Positions 8,542-17,103 of a stretch of 64,000 nucleotides of DNA are shown piece by piece. How positions within the stretch are numbered: position 1 is the stretch's first letter; the number at the start of each line of letters is the position of its first letter. The DNA lies in contig JBPOHS010000032.1 of the NCBI GenBank assembly GCA_052035295.1, positions 3,048-67,047 on the forward strand. Direction: 5' to 3'. The position numbers and the translations under genes were made by a program. Source of the DNA: HdN1 sp052035295 (lineage in GTDB: Bacteria > Pseudomonadota > Gammaproteobacteria > Pseudomonadales > Ketobacteraceae). Under the pieces are notes generated by a model. That model was not told where the DNA came from, did no database searches, and saw nothing but the letters and a program-made list of their open reading frames with translations.

Positions 8542-9903
8542 ATGTCATTCATTTGCGTTTTTTCCAAGTCTGATCCAGGTCGCGACAATGTGCGCGAGCC
8601 GCTGGACCGACAGAAACTTGCCAGCCTTTTGTGTCCCTATCAGGGTGACATTACCCGGATTTCTTTCGCAGCTGCCGACCTCTATCTGACGTCATTGGCC
8701 GGGGCGGAGCGTAACGGGCATTTCCTGATTCCCGCTGATACCATCAAAAACGCGCAGACTGCCTGGGCTGATATTCATGTCAGCGCGGATGGCTTGCATG
8801 TCCAGACGGACCCGATGGGCATGTTTCCCGTGTGGCGGTTCGAGGATGAAAACCTGCTGGTCATCACCAGCGAAGTCAAAAGCTTGTTGGCGCTTGCCAC
8901 GCCCATTACTCCCGTTTTAAAGCCCAACGATGATCTGTTGGCTTTCAAAAAGCGCGCGGCGAACTTCAGTCCTTATGAAAATATAAAACGTGTGCAGCCA
9001 GGCGCTGAATTGCGTGTCAGTGCGTCCTTGCAGATAACTGAAACGGGCGGACTGCCACTGAACTATCAGCCCACATCGTTTTTCCGCGATCCAGAAGACA
9101 GCAAGCGTGCACTCGCCGCTGCCTTGCTGCAGTCTGCAAGCACCATCGCGCCGGCGGCCAGCCGGTTTGTAACGTTTCTGTCGGGTGGCATCGATTCGTC
9201 GACCGCAACGGCGCTTGTGCATCGTCTGAGCCCGGGCCTGGAAACCTACACGCTTGGTACTGAATTCGGCGACGAATATGCGGAAGCAGCCGATCTCGCC
9301 CAGTCCTTGAAAATTCCTCATCATCGTGTTTTTGCCTCGGCCGAAGATGCCAGTCATCACTTCGATCGTGCGGTGTTTTGTAACGAAACCGTTGATGGCC
9401 TCACGGCAGAAACACTCGCGCAACTGAGTGTTTTGGCGCAAGCAGCAGAATGCCCGCACACGCACATCGTCACGGGCTATGGTGCAGATTTGCTGTTTGG
9501 TTCGATGCTGCGACATGAGCTTTACATGAAGGTCACCGGTGTGGATGACCTGCAATCGCTGATCGAACGCACCTGCTGGACCGGAGAATTCTCACCGTTT
9601 TTTGCCTGGTCGTTGGGGCTGCGGGTACATCACCTGTTCTGGGATCCGGCGCTGATGAACTGCGCTTTCCGTATTCCATATGACATGAATTACGACGGCA
9701 AGTTTGAAAAGGTCGTGTTGCGCAGTCTGGCCGAAGAAAATGGTTGGATGCAGCACTCACAGGCATTCCGCAAAAAATATGCGTTGACCGACGGCACGCA
9801 GTTTAACCGCGTACTGTCGAATGTACTGGGCCTGAGCGACAAGCATGGCTATACGCAGAAAAGCGAGCAATGCATTGTCCGCCTGAACAAGATTTTCCAC
9901 TGA
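8542..9903 (+). CDS. CarA-like beta-lactam synthetase (asparagine synthase fold)
   Basis: ATP-dependent amide-forming enzyme of 453 residues, closest by eye to carbapenam synthetase CarA. The N-terminal Ntn-like half starts MSFICV with no Cys2, so it cannot be a working glutaminase, as in CarA and clavulanate beta-lactam synthetase. The synthetase half has the ATP-pyrophosphatase loop SGGIDSS (214-220), TGYGADLLFG (Tyr313), RTCWTGEF (Glu349) and FRKKYALTDG (Lys411/412). These match the Tyr-Glu-Lys catalytic groups described for CarA. Remembered CarA segments such as TYSIGTEL and TGYGSDLLFG align directly. ATG 8542 is chosen for its GGGAG at good spacing; ATG 8515 is possible. The likely reaction is ring closure of a carboxymethylproline-type beta-amino acid. 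Confidence 0.85.
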   Translation: MSFICVFSKSDPGRDNVREPLDRQKLASLLCPYQGDITRISFAAADLYLTSLAGAERNGHFLIPADTIKNAQTAWADIHVSADGLHVQTDPMGMFPVWRFEDENLLVITSEVKSLLALATPITPVLKPNDDLLAFKKRAANFSPYENIKRVQPGAELRVSASLQITETGGLPLNYQPTSFFRDPEDSKRALAAALLQSASTIAPAASRFVTFLSGGIDSSTATALVHRLSPGLETYTLGTEFGDEYAEAADLAQSLKIPHHRVFASAEDASHHFDRAVFCNETVDGLTAETLAQLSVLAQAAECPHTHIVTGYGADLLFGSMLRHELYMKVTGVDDLQSLIERTCWTGEFSPFFAWSLGLRVHHLFWDPALMNCAFRIPYDMNYDGKFEKVVLRSLAEENGWMQHSQAFRKKYALTDGTQFNRVLSNVLGLSDKHGYTQKSEQCIVRLNKIFH

Positions 9904-9943
9904 TTTTTTACGATTGAAGCGTTTGCTTAAGGACAGTCTCACC

Positions 9944-10732
9944 ATGCAAAACCGTGAATTCACCACCCTGAAACTCGACGTTACCGATGGTATCGCCACC
10001 GTGCAGTTCAATCGCGAGAAGGATACCAACGCTTTTTCGCGCAACATGACGCTGGAGCTCATGGATATCTGCAAGTGGTTGCAGGAAGACGGTCGTTCCG
10101 AGAATCCGCAAATCAATGCCTTCGTCATGACCGGTGGAACCGGGCGTTCATTCAGTGTGGGCGGTGATTTCTGTGACGTGAGCCAGCTTAGCGAAGAGAC
10201 GGAAATTCGCGCTTATCTCGGCGAAATCATCGATCTGTATATTTCGATTCTCAACGTGCACGTGCCGGTTGTTGCAGCCATCGACAATTTTGCCATTGGT
10301 CAGGGCTTGCAAGTGGCGCTGATGAGCGATTGGCGCATTGGCACCGAACGTTGCCAGCTGCAGATGCCAGAACTGAAAAACGGCGTGGCTTGCCCGCTGG
10401 GTTCCATCATTCTGGAAACCTTGTTTGGCCGTGCCAAAATGCTGGAATTTGTCATGGATTGCGAATTCATCAATGCCGCTGACAGCCGGGCACACGGCTT
10501 GCTCAGCCAGCTGACCACGGTCGACTCACTGCAGGAAACTGCGCAAGCTGTTGCTCGACGTTTCGCAGCCTACCCGCGTGCGTCCTTTGTGACGACCAAG
10601 CGCATTCAGAACGAGCGCTTCGTGCAGGCGATGGAAACCGTTCGTGAACCCAGCTCGCAGGCACACGTTGCCGCCTTCCTGAAAAAAGCGGGCAAGAAGC
10701 ATTTCGACAAGATCCTTGGCCGTAACGTCTGA
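9944..10732 (+). CDS. CarB-like crotonase (carboxymethylproline synthase type)
   Basis: Crotonase-fold protein of 262 residues. In CarB the family condenses malonyl-CoA-derived enolate with pyrroline-5-carboxylate and then hydrolyses the thioester. Visible matches to remembered CarB are RSFSVGGDF (oxyanion Gly, about 73-74), IIDLYISILNV, MPELKNG with catalytic Glu143, TKR near 218-220 and HFDKILG near the C-terminus. The second oxyanion-hole position, Met108 in CarB, is Gln120 here. A TTG at 9914 would extend it, but ATG 9944 follows an AAGGA. It lies 40 bases after the CarA-like gene, as expected for a shared transcript. A generic enoyl-CoA hydratase or an RpfF-type signal synthase is less likely given the motifs and neighbours. 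Confidence 0.85.
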   Translation: MQNREFTTLKLDVTDGIATVQFNREKDTNAFSRNMTLELMDICKWLQEDGRSENPQINAFVMTGGTGRSFSVGGDFCDVSQLSEETEIRAYLGEIIDLYISILNVHVPVVAAIDNFAIGQGLQVALMSDWRIGTERCQLQMPELKNGVACPLGSIILETLFGRAKMLEFVMDCEFINAADSRAHGLLSQLTTVDSLQETAQAVARRFAAYPRASFVTTKRIQNERFVQAMETVREPSSQAHVAAFLKKAGKKHFDKILGRNV

Positions 10733-10749
10733 TCGCAAAGGAGCTGCAC

Positions 10750-10983
10750 ATGAGCGCGCAAGAGAAAATCATCAGCGCAGTGAAGAGTCTGACGGAGTAT
10801 CCGGGTGAGATTCATCTGGATACCCATTTACTCGACGATATCGGCATGGATTCCATCAAGTTGATCGAGTTGACCGTAGCCCTGCATTCCCAATTCGGCA
10901 TCGACATTGGCAGAAAAGCGGCCCAGATGAATATCACGCCCGTGACGGTGAGAGATCTGGTTGAGCTGGCAGGCGGATCATGA
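10750..10983 (+). CDS. Free-standing acyl carrier protein
   Basis: Acidic helical protein of 77 residues with the phosphopantetheine attachment motif IGMDSIKLIEL (Ser36), a normal Asp before the Ser, and the length of a type II ACP. A strong ribosome site, aaaggagc, precedes the ATG. Its stop overlaps the start of the next gene (ATGA), implying translational coupling. It would carry an acyl or biosynthetic intermediate for the cluster enzymes; housekeeping acpP is normally beside fabF/fabD, which are absent here. Confidence 0.9.
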   Translation: MSAQEKIISAVKSLTEYPGEIHLDTHLLDDIGMDSIKLIELTVALHSQFGIDIGRKAAQMNITPVTVRDLVELAGGS

Positions 10984-12197
10984 AGGCCTATTTGTTTCGC
11001 AATGAAACACTGTTGTATCCGTTTCGAAAAACGGCGGCGCAAATTCGTTTGAAGGGCGGCACGGTTCGCTCACGTCTGATGGATCAGATCAAGCGAAACG
11101 GTTTTGAACTGATTGAGCGTGACCAGTTGGATGTCGGGGATATCACCCCAGGGTCGCTGGTCATGAGTGACAATCTGCTGGTGTCCGATAATTTTCTCGC
11201 TGGCTTCGTTGCTAACCTGCCAAGTCGCAAAGGGAATTATCAGGCGCATATCAACATGGGGCGTTTACCCATGTTTTCGCAGAAGAATCCGCCCACCCAG
11301 TTCCGAGCCGTGCCCGTCTTTTTCTATGGGGATATCCCCTCGGTCAAAGAGGGCATCGGTGAGCATTGCGATCGGGTGGAAATCGATCCGGTGGCCCTTT
11401 ATTCCTTGAATCAGGGCATTCCGGCGCGCATGCACAACATTGAGGAACTGCGGGTCTATTTTCTGGATCGATACGCCGTTCCCCTCGAATACTGGTTTGA
11501 TATCCAGACCGGATGCAGTCTGTATTCCCGCGAATTCGTCGCAAAAATGTTAACGCCCGCGGCAAGGTTTCTTCCGGGTGCCGCAGTCGCCAAGGTCATG
11601 TCGACGCAGTGGCTGGTAGAAAAGGGCAATATCATTGGCAAGAACTGCAAAATTCACCCTACGGCCATTCTCGAAGGTTGCATCGTTGGTGACAATGTAG
11701 AAATCGGGCCGTTTTCCTATTTGCGCTCGGTCGTGGTCGATGACAACGTTTCGCTGCGCGAGAAATCCTCGGTCAAATTGAGTTATCTCGGGCCCGGGTC
11801 GTTCATCATGGGGTCTGATATCGTCAATTGTTATATCGGCGCTGAAAGCTCGATTTTTACGCCACTGCTGTACAACGTTGTATTTGGCGAAAAGAGCTTT
11901 ATCAGTGGTGGCAGCGGGTTTGCCGACTTCAATGTCGGTGGTGGCGATATCGTGGCCAACATCCGTGGTGAAAAAATCAATACCGGGCTGAATTTCCTGG
12001 GCAGTTGTGTCGGTGACAACTGTTTCCTGGGCGCCAATCTCATTTTTGCTGCTGGCCAGGCGATCCCTGATGGCACGCGCGTTCTCGACAACGGCCTCGT
12101 CAAATCCGTGCCCGTGGAGTTTGATGGCACGTATGTTGTCTCCGGCAGCAAATGTATCCAGATTCCAGACAGTTTTTTGGGAGCACCCAACTCGTGA
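10980..12197 (+). CDS. Left-handed beta-helix protein with unknown N-terminal domain
   Basis: Protein of 405 residues. Roughly residues 220-385 are hexapeptide repeats of the left-handed beta-helix type (IGKNCKIHPTAILEGCIVG, then VEIGPFSYL), resembling the C-terminal half of GlmU-like and other acyltransferases. Residues 1-200 show no family I recognise. It may transfer an acyl group from the coupled ACP, whose gene overlaps its start by four bases, but catalytic residues cannot be assigned. Its stop overlaps the GTG of the reductase gene that follows. Confidence 0.7.
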   Translation: MKAYLFRNETLLYPFRKTAAQIRLKGGTVRSRLMDQIKRNGFELIERDQLDVGDITPGSLVMSDNLLVSDNFLAGFVANLPSRKGNYQAHINMGRLPMFSQKNPPTQFRAVPVFFYGDIPSVKEGIGEHCDRVEIDPVALYSLNQGIPARMHNIEELRVYFLDRYAVPLEYWFDIQTGCSLYSREFVAKMLTPAARFLPGAAVAKVMSTQWLVEKGNIIGKNCKIHPTAILEGCIVGDNVEIGPFSYLRSVVVDDNVSLREKSSVKLSYLGPGSFIMGSDIVNCYIGAESSIFTPLLYNVVFGEKSFISGGSGFADFNVGGGDIVANIRGEKINTGLNFLGSCVGDNCFLGANLIFAAGQAIPDGTRVLDNGLVKSVPVEFDGTYVVSGSKCIQIPDSFLGAPNS

Positions 12198-13333
12198 GCA
12201 TCGCATTACCAGAAACCATGAAAGCGTGGGTCGTCCGTGAGGAAAGACACGGCGATCCCTTGCAGGCCATGCAGCTGGAGACCGTACCTGTGCCCAAACC
12301 GGGCGTCGGTGAAGTAACGATCAAGGTAAAGGCCGCAGGCATCAACTTCAATCAGTTGTGGGCCTGCTGGGGAAAACCCGTGCCCGTGAGCGGTTTGCAC
12401 CCTGACGACCCTTTGCATATTGGCGGCAGTGATGCCTCCGGTATTGTCGTTGCCGTGGGTGACGGCGTCAGACATTGGAAAGTCGGTGATGAAGTCATCA
12501 CGCATCCCAACCAGAGTTGCGGTCAGTGCGCGGCCTGCAACGGCTTTGAGCCACTGTCATGCCTGCATCAGAAGGCATGGGGATTTGAAACGAGTTACGG
12601 CAGTTTTGCTGAATATGCCCGAGTGCAGTCGCAACAATTGATTCGCAAGCCCAAAAATCTCGATTGGGCCGAAGCCTCTTGCTACGGCCTGAAATTTTTT
12701 ACTGCTTATCGCATGCTGATGGTGAATGCGGATATCAAGCCCAATGATCGCGTTTTGATCTGGGGTGCCGCCGGTGGTGTCGGATCTTATGCCATCCAGC
12801 TTTGCAAAGCGGTCAGTGCGATTCCCATTTGTGTGGTCAGCTCCGCAGACAAGGCGGATTACTGTCGGGATCTTGGTGGGGAACTCTTCATCGATCGCAG
12901 TGAATTCCCGTACTTGAGTCAGCCCAATCAGGCACAGTCGGCACCGACCGACGACATGCGCCGTTTCCGCCGCAAGGTGCGCGATCTTACCGGTGGCCAC
13001 GAACCCGATATCGTCTTCGAGCACGTAGGCGCAGCGACCTTCCCTACCAGCGTGTTCATTGCGCGTCGGCTTGGCAAGATCGTGATTTGCGGTGCCACCA
13101 TGGGTTACCAGGTGTCGTTTGATGCCCGCTATTTGTGGATGCATCAAAAGCAGATCATCGGATCACACGGATGTAACTTGCATGACGCCCAGCGCGCCAA
13201 TTTTCTGGTCGAGCAGGGTGTCGTAAGACCAACACTGACCAAGACCTATTCGTTTGAAGAGACGGCACTGGCGCATGATCATTTGATGCGCGGTACCGGT
13301 GTGCAAGGCAGCCTCGCCGTTGTAATGGATTGA
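12194..13333 (+). CDS. Crotonyl-CoA carboxylase/reductase-like enzyme (MDR family)
   Basis: Medium-chain dehydrogenase/reductase of 379 residues. NADPH-binding GAAGGVG lies at 191-197. The four residues that hold CO2 in characterised Ccr enzymes appear to be kept: Asn53 (NFNQLW), Phe131-Glu132 (WGFETSYGSFAEY) and His325 (IIGSHG). The enzyme could therefore reductively carboxylate an enoyl-CoA to an alkylmalonyl-CoA. It is shorter than typical Ccr and has a Cys cluster (C109, C112, C115, C123) like the structural zinc site of alcohol dehydrogenases, so a plain enoyl-CoA reductase remains possible. GTG 12194 overlaps the previous stop and has GGGAG upstream; ATG 12218 is the alternative. Confidence 0.78.
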   Translation: MSIALPETMKAWVVREERHGDPLQAMQLETVPVPKPGVGEVTIKVKAAGINFNQLWACWGKPVPVSGLHPDDPLHIGGSDASGIVVAVGDGVRHWKVGDEVITHPNQSCGQCAACNGFEPLSCLHQKAWGFETSYGSFAEYARVQSQQLIRKPKNLDWAEASCYGLKFFTAYRMLMVNADIKPNDRVLIWGAAGGVGSYAIQLCKAVSAIPICVVSSADKADYCRDLGGELFIDRSEFPYLSQPNQAQSAPTDDMRRFRRKVRDLTGGHEPDIVFEHVGAATFPTSVFIARRLGKIVICGATMGYQVSFDARYLWMHQKQIIGSHGCNLHDAQRANFLVEQGVVRPTLTKTYSFEETALAHDHLMRGTGVQGSLAVVMD

Positions 13334-13339
13334 TACGCC

Positions 13340-14797
13340 ATGCTCTGGGAAAACTTTTTGCGTAATACGACCCGATTTGCCGATCTCGGCAAACTGGCCG
13401 TAGTGACGGATGACGCTGTTATTTCCTATACGGATCTGATTGCCAATGCCGAAGCCCTGGGCAACAGGCTCATGGCGGCAGGTGTTGGCCCAGGCCATGT
13501 CTTGCATGCCTATCTCGGTAACGTACCGGCGTTTGTCGTTGCGCAATTGGCGTCGCAGAAAGCCGGGTGCGTGTTCGCACCGATGGATATTGGTCTGACC
13601 GATGCCGAAGCGCGGGATCTGTTGGCGCTGACGCAAGGGGATCTCATCGTTTGTGATGCCGCTACGCGTGATCGTTGTGCAGCGATTTCCCGCAATGTCA
13701 TCGTCGTGGATACGTTGGGCGTCGTTGCGCAGTCTCGTGTTGAAGCCTTGCCCGCGCCGTCGATTGATCCCGATATCGGCTGTATCCAGTTTTCCTCGGG
13801 ATCCACAGGCACATCAAAAGGTATTTTGCTGAGCAAGGAGGCGTTTTACTACCGTTCGCATTACCTCGTGCAGTCGCTTGGCTTGCGTGATGACGATCGT
13901 ACGCTGTGCACCCTGCCGCTCAGTCATACCCATGGCGCTGAATGTCTGGCGTTACCCACGCTATTGGCGGGCGGTACGCTGTACCTGAAATCGCCAAAAT
14001 TTGCCTTTCCGCTGTATATCATTGAAGAACTGGAACGCCATCGCATTACCTTTTTCAGTTCAATTCCCCAGTTTTATGATTTCGCCGTGAAGCTGGAAAA
14101 CACGAAAACGCCTGATCTGAGTGCGCTGCGGCATCCTTTTTGTGGCAGTGCGGCGTTGGCTCGTTCGACCGCCGAGGCATTTTTCAATCGCTATGGTGTC
14201 CACATCAAACAGGGGTACGGGCTGGCGGAATTGTCGGTGATTTGCATCAACCGTCATGATCGCGAACAGGTGGTCTACGATTCCATCGGTACGCCCCTTG
14301 TCGGTATTGAATGGCGACTGGAGGGTGAAAATGAGGGCGAATTCATTGTTCGCTCCAAAGCGATGTTTTCGGGCTATTTGAATAATCCGGAGCAAACCGG
14401 CGAAAAACTTCAGGATGGCTGGTTACATACTGGCGATGTCGTGTCAGTTGATGCTGATGGCATGTTCCGGGTGATCGGTCGCAAGGAAGACTTTGTCAAA
14501 ATCAATGGTTTCAAGGTGTATGCCTCGGAAGTCGAACGCGCGATTATCGGTATCGACTGGGTAAAAGAGTGCGCTGTCGTCGCAGAAAAAAGCGATACGG
14601 GTGTCGAAACCATGATGGCCTATCTGGTGCCAGCGGATCCCGAGGCAATCAAGGTCATACCGGAAAAGGAAGTGATTAATTTTCTTCGTAAGGTTCTGTC
14701 CGAATACAAAATACCGAAAAAATACGTGCTTCGCAGCGAGTTACCGAAAAATCCGCTGGGGAAAATTTTGAAGTCCAAAATCAAGACTGAACATTGA
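13340..14797 (+). CDS. AMP-dependent acyl-CoA synthetase/ligase
   Basis: Adenylate-forming enzyme of 485 residues. Core motifs are FSSGSTGTSKG, YGLAEL, LHTGDVV, GRKEDFVKINGFKVY and C-terminal NPLGKILKSKI with the adenylation Lys. It would activate a carboxylic acid to an acyl-AMP and then a CoA or ACP thioester. The short length and complete C-terminal domain fit an acyl-CoA or acyl-ACP synthetase rather than an NRPS domain. It lies six bases after the Ccr-like gene and may supply its substrate, or may activate the carboxymethylproline-type acid; the sequence does not decide between them. Confidence 0.82.
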   Translation: MLWENFLRNTTRFADLGKLAVVTDDAVISYTDLIANAEALGNRLMAAGVGPGHVLHAYLGNVPAFVVAQLASQKAGCVFAPMDIGLTDAEARDLLALTQGDLIVCDAATRDRCAAISRNVIVVDTLGVVAQSRVEALPAPSIDPDIGCIQFSSGSTGTSKGILLSKEAFYYRSHYLVQSLGLRDDDRTLCTLPLSHTHGAECLALPTLLAGGTLYLKSPKFAFPLYIIEELERHRITFFSSIPQFYDFAVKLENTKTPDLSALRHPFCGSAALARSTAEAFFNRYGVHIKQGYGLAELSVICINRHDREQVVYDSIGTPLVGIEWRLEGENEGEFIVRSKAMFSGYLNNPEQTGEKLQDGWLHTGDVVSVDADGMFRVIGRKEDFVKINGFKVYASEVERAIIGIDWVKECAVVAEKSDTGVETMMAYLVPADPEAIKVIPEKEVINFLRKVLSEYKIPKKYVLRSELPKNPLGKILKSKIKTEH

Positions 14798-14871
14798 TCT
14801 GGGCAAATCAATTCAATATTGAAAAATGTAGAATTCACCTCTCTCAATCTGTACACAAAGGAAGTCATGCC

Positions 14872-15666
14872 ATGAGTATCACCGAGCAATATCAGGCCAT
14901 TACCCCGTCAGGAAAGGGCGTTCGCATTACAGATCGCAAATTCACGGATTTCACCAAGGACGAACTGCAGGCATTGCTCGATAAATACCTGTGGATCGCA
15001 TTCAAGAACAATCCCATCACCATTGATGACGTCGAAGCAACGCTGACCCAGTTCGGTCCGCTCACGCAAAATGATCGTCGCAAGGGCGTTGTGTTGAATA
15101 TCGACGCATCCAAAACCGATGCCGGTGAAGTACTGCTCGGTGACGGCTTTCTGCCGCTCCACCGTGATGGTTCACTGATGGGCACAGACGTCCGTTACGT
15201 CGGCATTTTTTGCACTGAATACAAAAACGTTGTTGATGGTGGCCGTACCTTCATCGTCGACACCGAAGGTGCCATGGCTGACATGCCCACAGACGTTCTC
15301 GATCTGTTGCGTGAGCGCGGTATCGAAGGCAAGCCGGTCGACAGCTACTACCTCAAATCCTCTGACCAATGGCATCCGATCGCTGGTTTCATCAATGTCG
15401 ATGGCAAGGAATTCCTGAATATCGGTTTCCCCTCGCCACGCAACGAAAAGCCCAGCTGGTTGATGCGCATTCCTGGCGTTGACGAAGCACGTTTCAATGA
15501 AATCTTCGATTTGTTGAACGATATCGTCATGAGCGAAAAATACTGCTACTACCAGGACTGGAATGAAGGCGACTTGTTGCTTCTCGACAATCGTAAAACC
15601 CTTCATGGGCGTGAAGCATTCAAGGGTCAACGCAAGCTCGCCAATATCCAGGTGCTTGCTTCCTGA
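14872..15666 (+). CDS. CarC-like Fe(II)/2-oxoglutarate oxygenase
   Basis: TauD/CarC-fold oxygenase of 264 residues, nearly the length of carbapenem synthase CarC. The iron facial triad is His97-x-Asp99 (LPLHRDGS) and His245 (LHGREAF); Arg247 and Arg254 are candidates for 2-oxoglutarate and substrate carboxylate contacts. The segments EYKNVVDGGRTFIVD, YCYYQDWNEGD and LLLLDNRKTLHGRE align with remembered CarC (EIKNVKFRGAT, DGDLLIMDNRRVIHERE). CarC epimerises and desaturates a carbapenam; here the oxidation could differ. ATG 14872 with aaaggaag upstream is chosen over a TTG start at 14794. Confidence 0.85.
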   Translation: MSITEQYQAITPSGKGVRITDRKFTDFTKDELQALLDKYLWIAFKNNPITIDDVEATLTQFGPLTQNDRRKGVVLNIDASKTDAGEVLLGDGFLPLHRDGSLMGTDVRYVGIFCTEYKNVVDGGRTFIVDTEGAMADMPTDVLDLLRERGIEGKPVDSYYLKSSDQWHPIAGFINVDGKEFLNIGFPSPRNEKPSWLMRIPGVDEARFNEIFDLLNDIVMSEKYCYYQDWNEGDLLLLDNRKTLHGREAFKGQRKLANIQVLAS

Positions 15667-15753
15667 TACGTTCTTTGCCTGAGAGGTGAGTGACGGGCGA
15701 GATGTCATCCGTCGCTCATCAGTTGATGTTGTCGCCCTTTGGCAGGATGTTGC

Positions 15754-16593
15754 ATGTTCGATATTTTTGATCTTTCGGTGCCGTTGACACTGACGGTCTT
15801 TCTGAAAACCGTGGTGATCATGTTGGTAGCGACTGTCGCCAATTACTTCATGCTGACGGTGCCTGCCTATTTCTATTTCAAGAAGCATTCAGGTGTCGAT
15901 GCCGTGCGCTTGCAGCAAGGACAGCCGTTTGCAGGGCAGATTCGTCACGAGATTCAGTGGTCGCTGGTGACCATGATGATTTATGCCGTGCTGTCGACCG
16001 GCGTGATCGTTGGATGGCGCTTGGGAGTATTCCCGAATTTTTATGTAGATCCATTGCAGCACGGCTGGGTGTATCTACTGCTGAGTTTCGTGCTGGTCAT
16101 TCTCGTGCAGGATGCATACTTCTACTTTGCCCATCGGGTGCTGCATACCCGCAAGCTGATCCGTTATCACGGCATTCATCATCGCTCAAAAGTCCCTACG
16201 CCCTTTGTCATGTATTGTTTCCATCCAGTCGAAGCGCTGGTGCATTTCATTCGCATGCCCATCATGCTGATGCTTTTCCCGGTGTGTCCTTTGGTGTTGA
16301 TCCTTACTGAAGGTTTCATTTCGAATGTGATCAATGTTTACAGTCACACCAATCACGAGCCGCGCTTCATGCGGCACGTTGAAAAATTGCATGGGTGGAC
16401 GTCGGCCACCAGCGTATTCCACGACCTGCATCACGCCAAGGTTCGAGGCAATTACGGCTTCTACCTGAAAATATGGGACCGGCTTTTCAATACCCTCATT
16501 CCCGAGACCGAAGCACGTACCGCTGATGTCCATCGGCAATGGCAGCAGACGAGTGATACTCAAACAGGAGCCGCTCATGGCGATCGCGCTTGA
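15754..16593 (+). CDS. Sterol desaturase/fatty acid hydroxylase family protein
   Basis: Integral-membrane di-iron oxygenase of 279 residues. His clusters are HRVLH (127-131), HGIHH (139-143), SHTNH (197-201) and HDLHH (223-227), in the order typical of the FA_hydroxylase superfamily, with hydrophobic helices at about 15-42, 70-90, 105-122 and 165-195. It probably hydroxylates or desaturates a lipid-like intermediate at the membrane. AGGA precedes ATG 15754. Its 3' end overlaps the next gene by 17 bases, so the two are likely co-translated. Confidence 0.82.
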   Translation: MFDIFDLSVPLTLTVFLKTVVIMLVATVANYFMLTVPAYFYFKKHSGVDAVRLQQGQPFAGQIRHEIQWSLVTMMIYAVLSTGVIVGWRLGVFPNFYVDPLQHGWVYLLLSFVLVILVQDAYFYFAHRVLHTRKLIRYHGIHHRSKVPTPFVMYCFHPVEALVHFIRMPIMLMLFPVCPLVLILTEGFISNVINVYSHTNHEPRFMRHVEKLHGWTSATSVFHDLHHAKVRGNYGFYLKIWDRLFNTLIPETEARTADVHRQWQQTSDTQTGAAHGDRA

Positions 16594-17062
16594 TCTGGAT
16601 ACCCAGTATGAATTCGAAGTGACGGCGCCGTTTGACGACGTATTTGATCTCTTGTCGGATGTTCCACTGGCGTCCAGCCTGCATCCCACCCACGAAAAAA
16701 CCATTGATCTGGGCAATGGGGTGTATCAATGGGAAATGAAAAAATACGGTACTGAAAAGATTTATATGCAAACCGTTTACGCCTGTCAATATACGGCTGA
16801 TCGCACCACCGGAGTGATTGCATGGACACCGGTGCCCGGCATTGGCAACGCCAGCGTGGAAGGGTTTTTCAAACTGACCCCGCAGGCGCAGGGCACACGC
16901 GTGGAGGCGAAGATTCGCAGTGTGGCGACCTTGCCCGTGCCGGCTTTCATGAAAGGGCTGGCGCTGCAAATGGTGGCTTCCGAGAACAGAAAGTTGAATG
17001 AAAAATATATCAATAAATTGATAGAACGCTTCAGAGGGGGGCGGATGTTGCGCTTCAAATAA
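16577..17062 (+). CDS. SRPBCC-family hydrophobic-ligand protein
   Basis: Small protein of 161 residues with the pattern of the START/Bet v1-like SRPBCC fold: an early FEVTAPFDDVFDLLSDV, a beta-rich centre and a long C-terminal helix (about 125-155). Members bind hydrophobic ligands or act as polyketide cyclases. In this cluster it may hold or shuttle a lipidic intermediate (inference). ATG 16577 has caggag upstream at good spacing and lies inside the end of the hydroxylase gene; the earlier ATG at 16526 is less likely. Confidence 0.65.
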   Translation: MAIALDLDTQYEFEVTAPFDDVFDLLSDVPLASSLHPTHEKTIDLGNGVYQWEMKKYGTEKIYMQTVYACQYTADRTTGVIAWTPVPGIGNASVEGFFKLTPQAQGTRVEAKIRSVATLPVPAFMKGLALQMVASENRKLNEKYINKLIERFRGGRMLRFK

Positions 17063-17103
17063 GGCGCGACGCAACTTTAATCGACATGGATGCGCGTTGA
17101 AGT

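Noticed and set aside
7421..8548. 375-residue minus-strand open frame
   Set aside because: Antisense to the GNAT part of the FAAL fusion; His/Gln-rich, as expected for a shadow frame.
8542..9903. Ordinary glutamine-dependent asparagine synthetase
   Set aside because: No N-terminal Cys for glutamine hydrolysis, and shorter than AsnB; the catalytic residues fit beta-lactam synthetases.
9944..10732. RpfF-type DSF signal synthase
   Set aside because: The crotonase matches CarB segments closely and lies beside CarA-like and CarC-like genes; the two-component genes nearby are not RpfC/RpfG-like.
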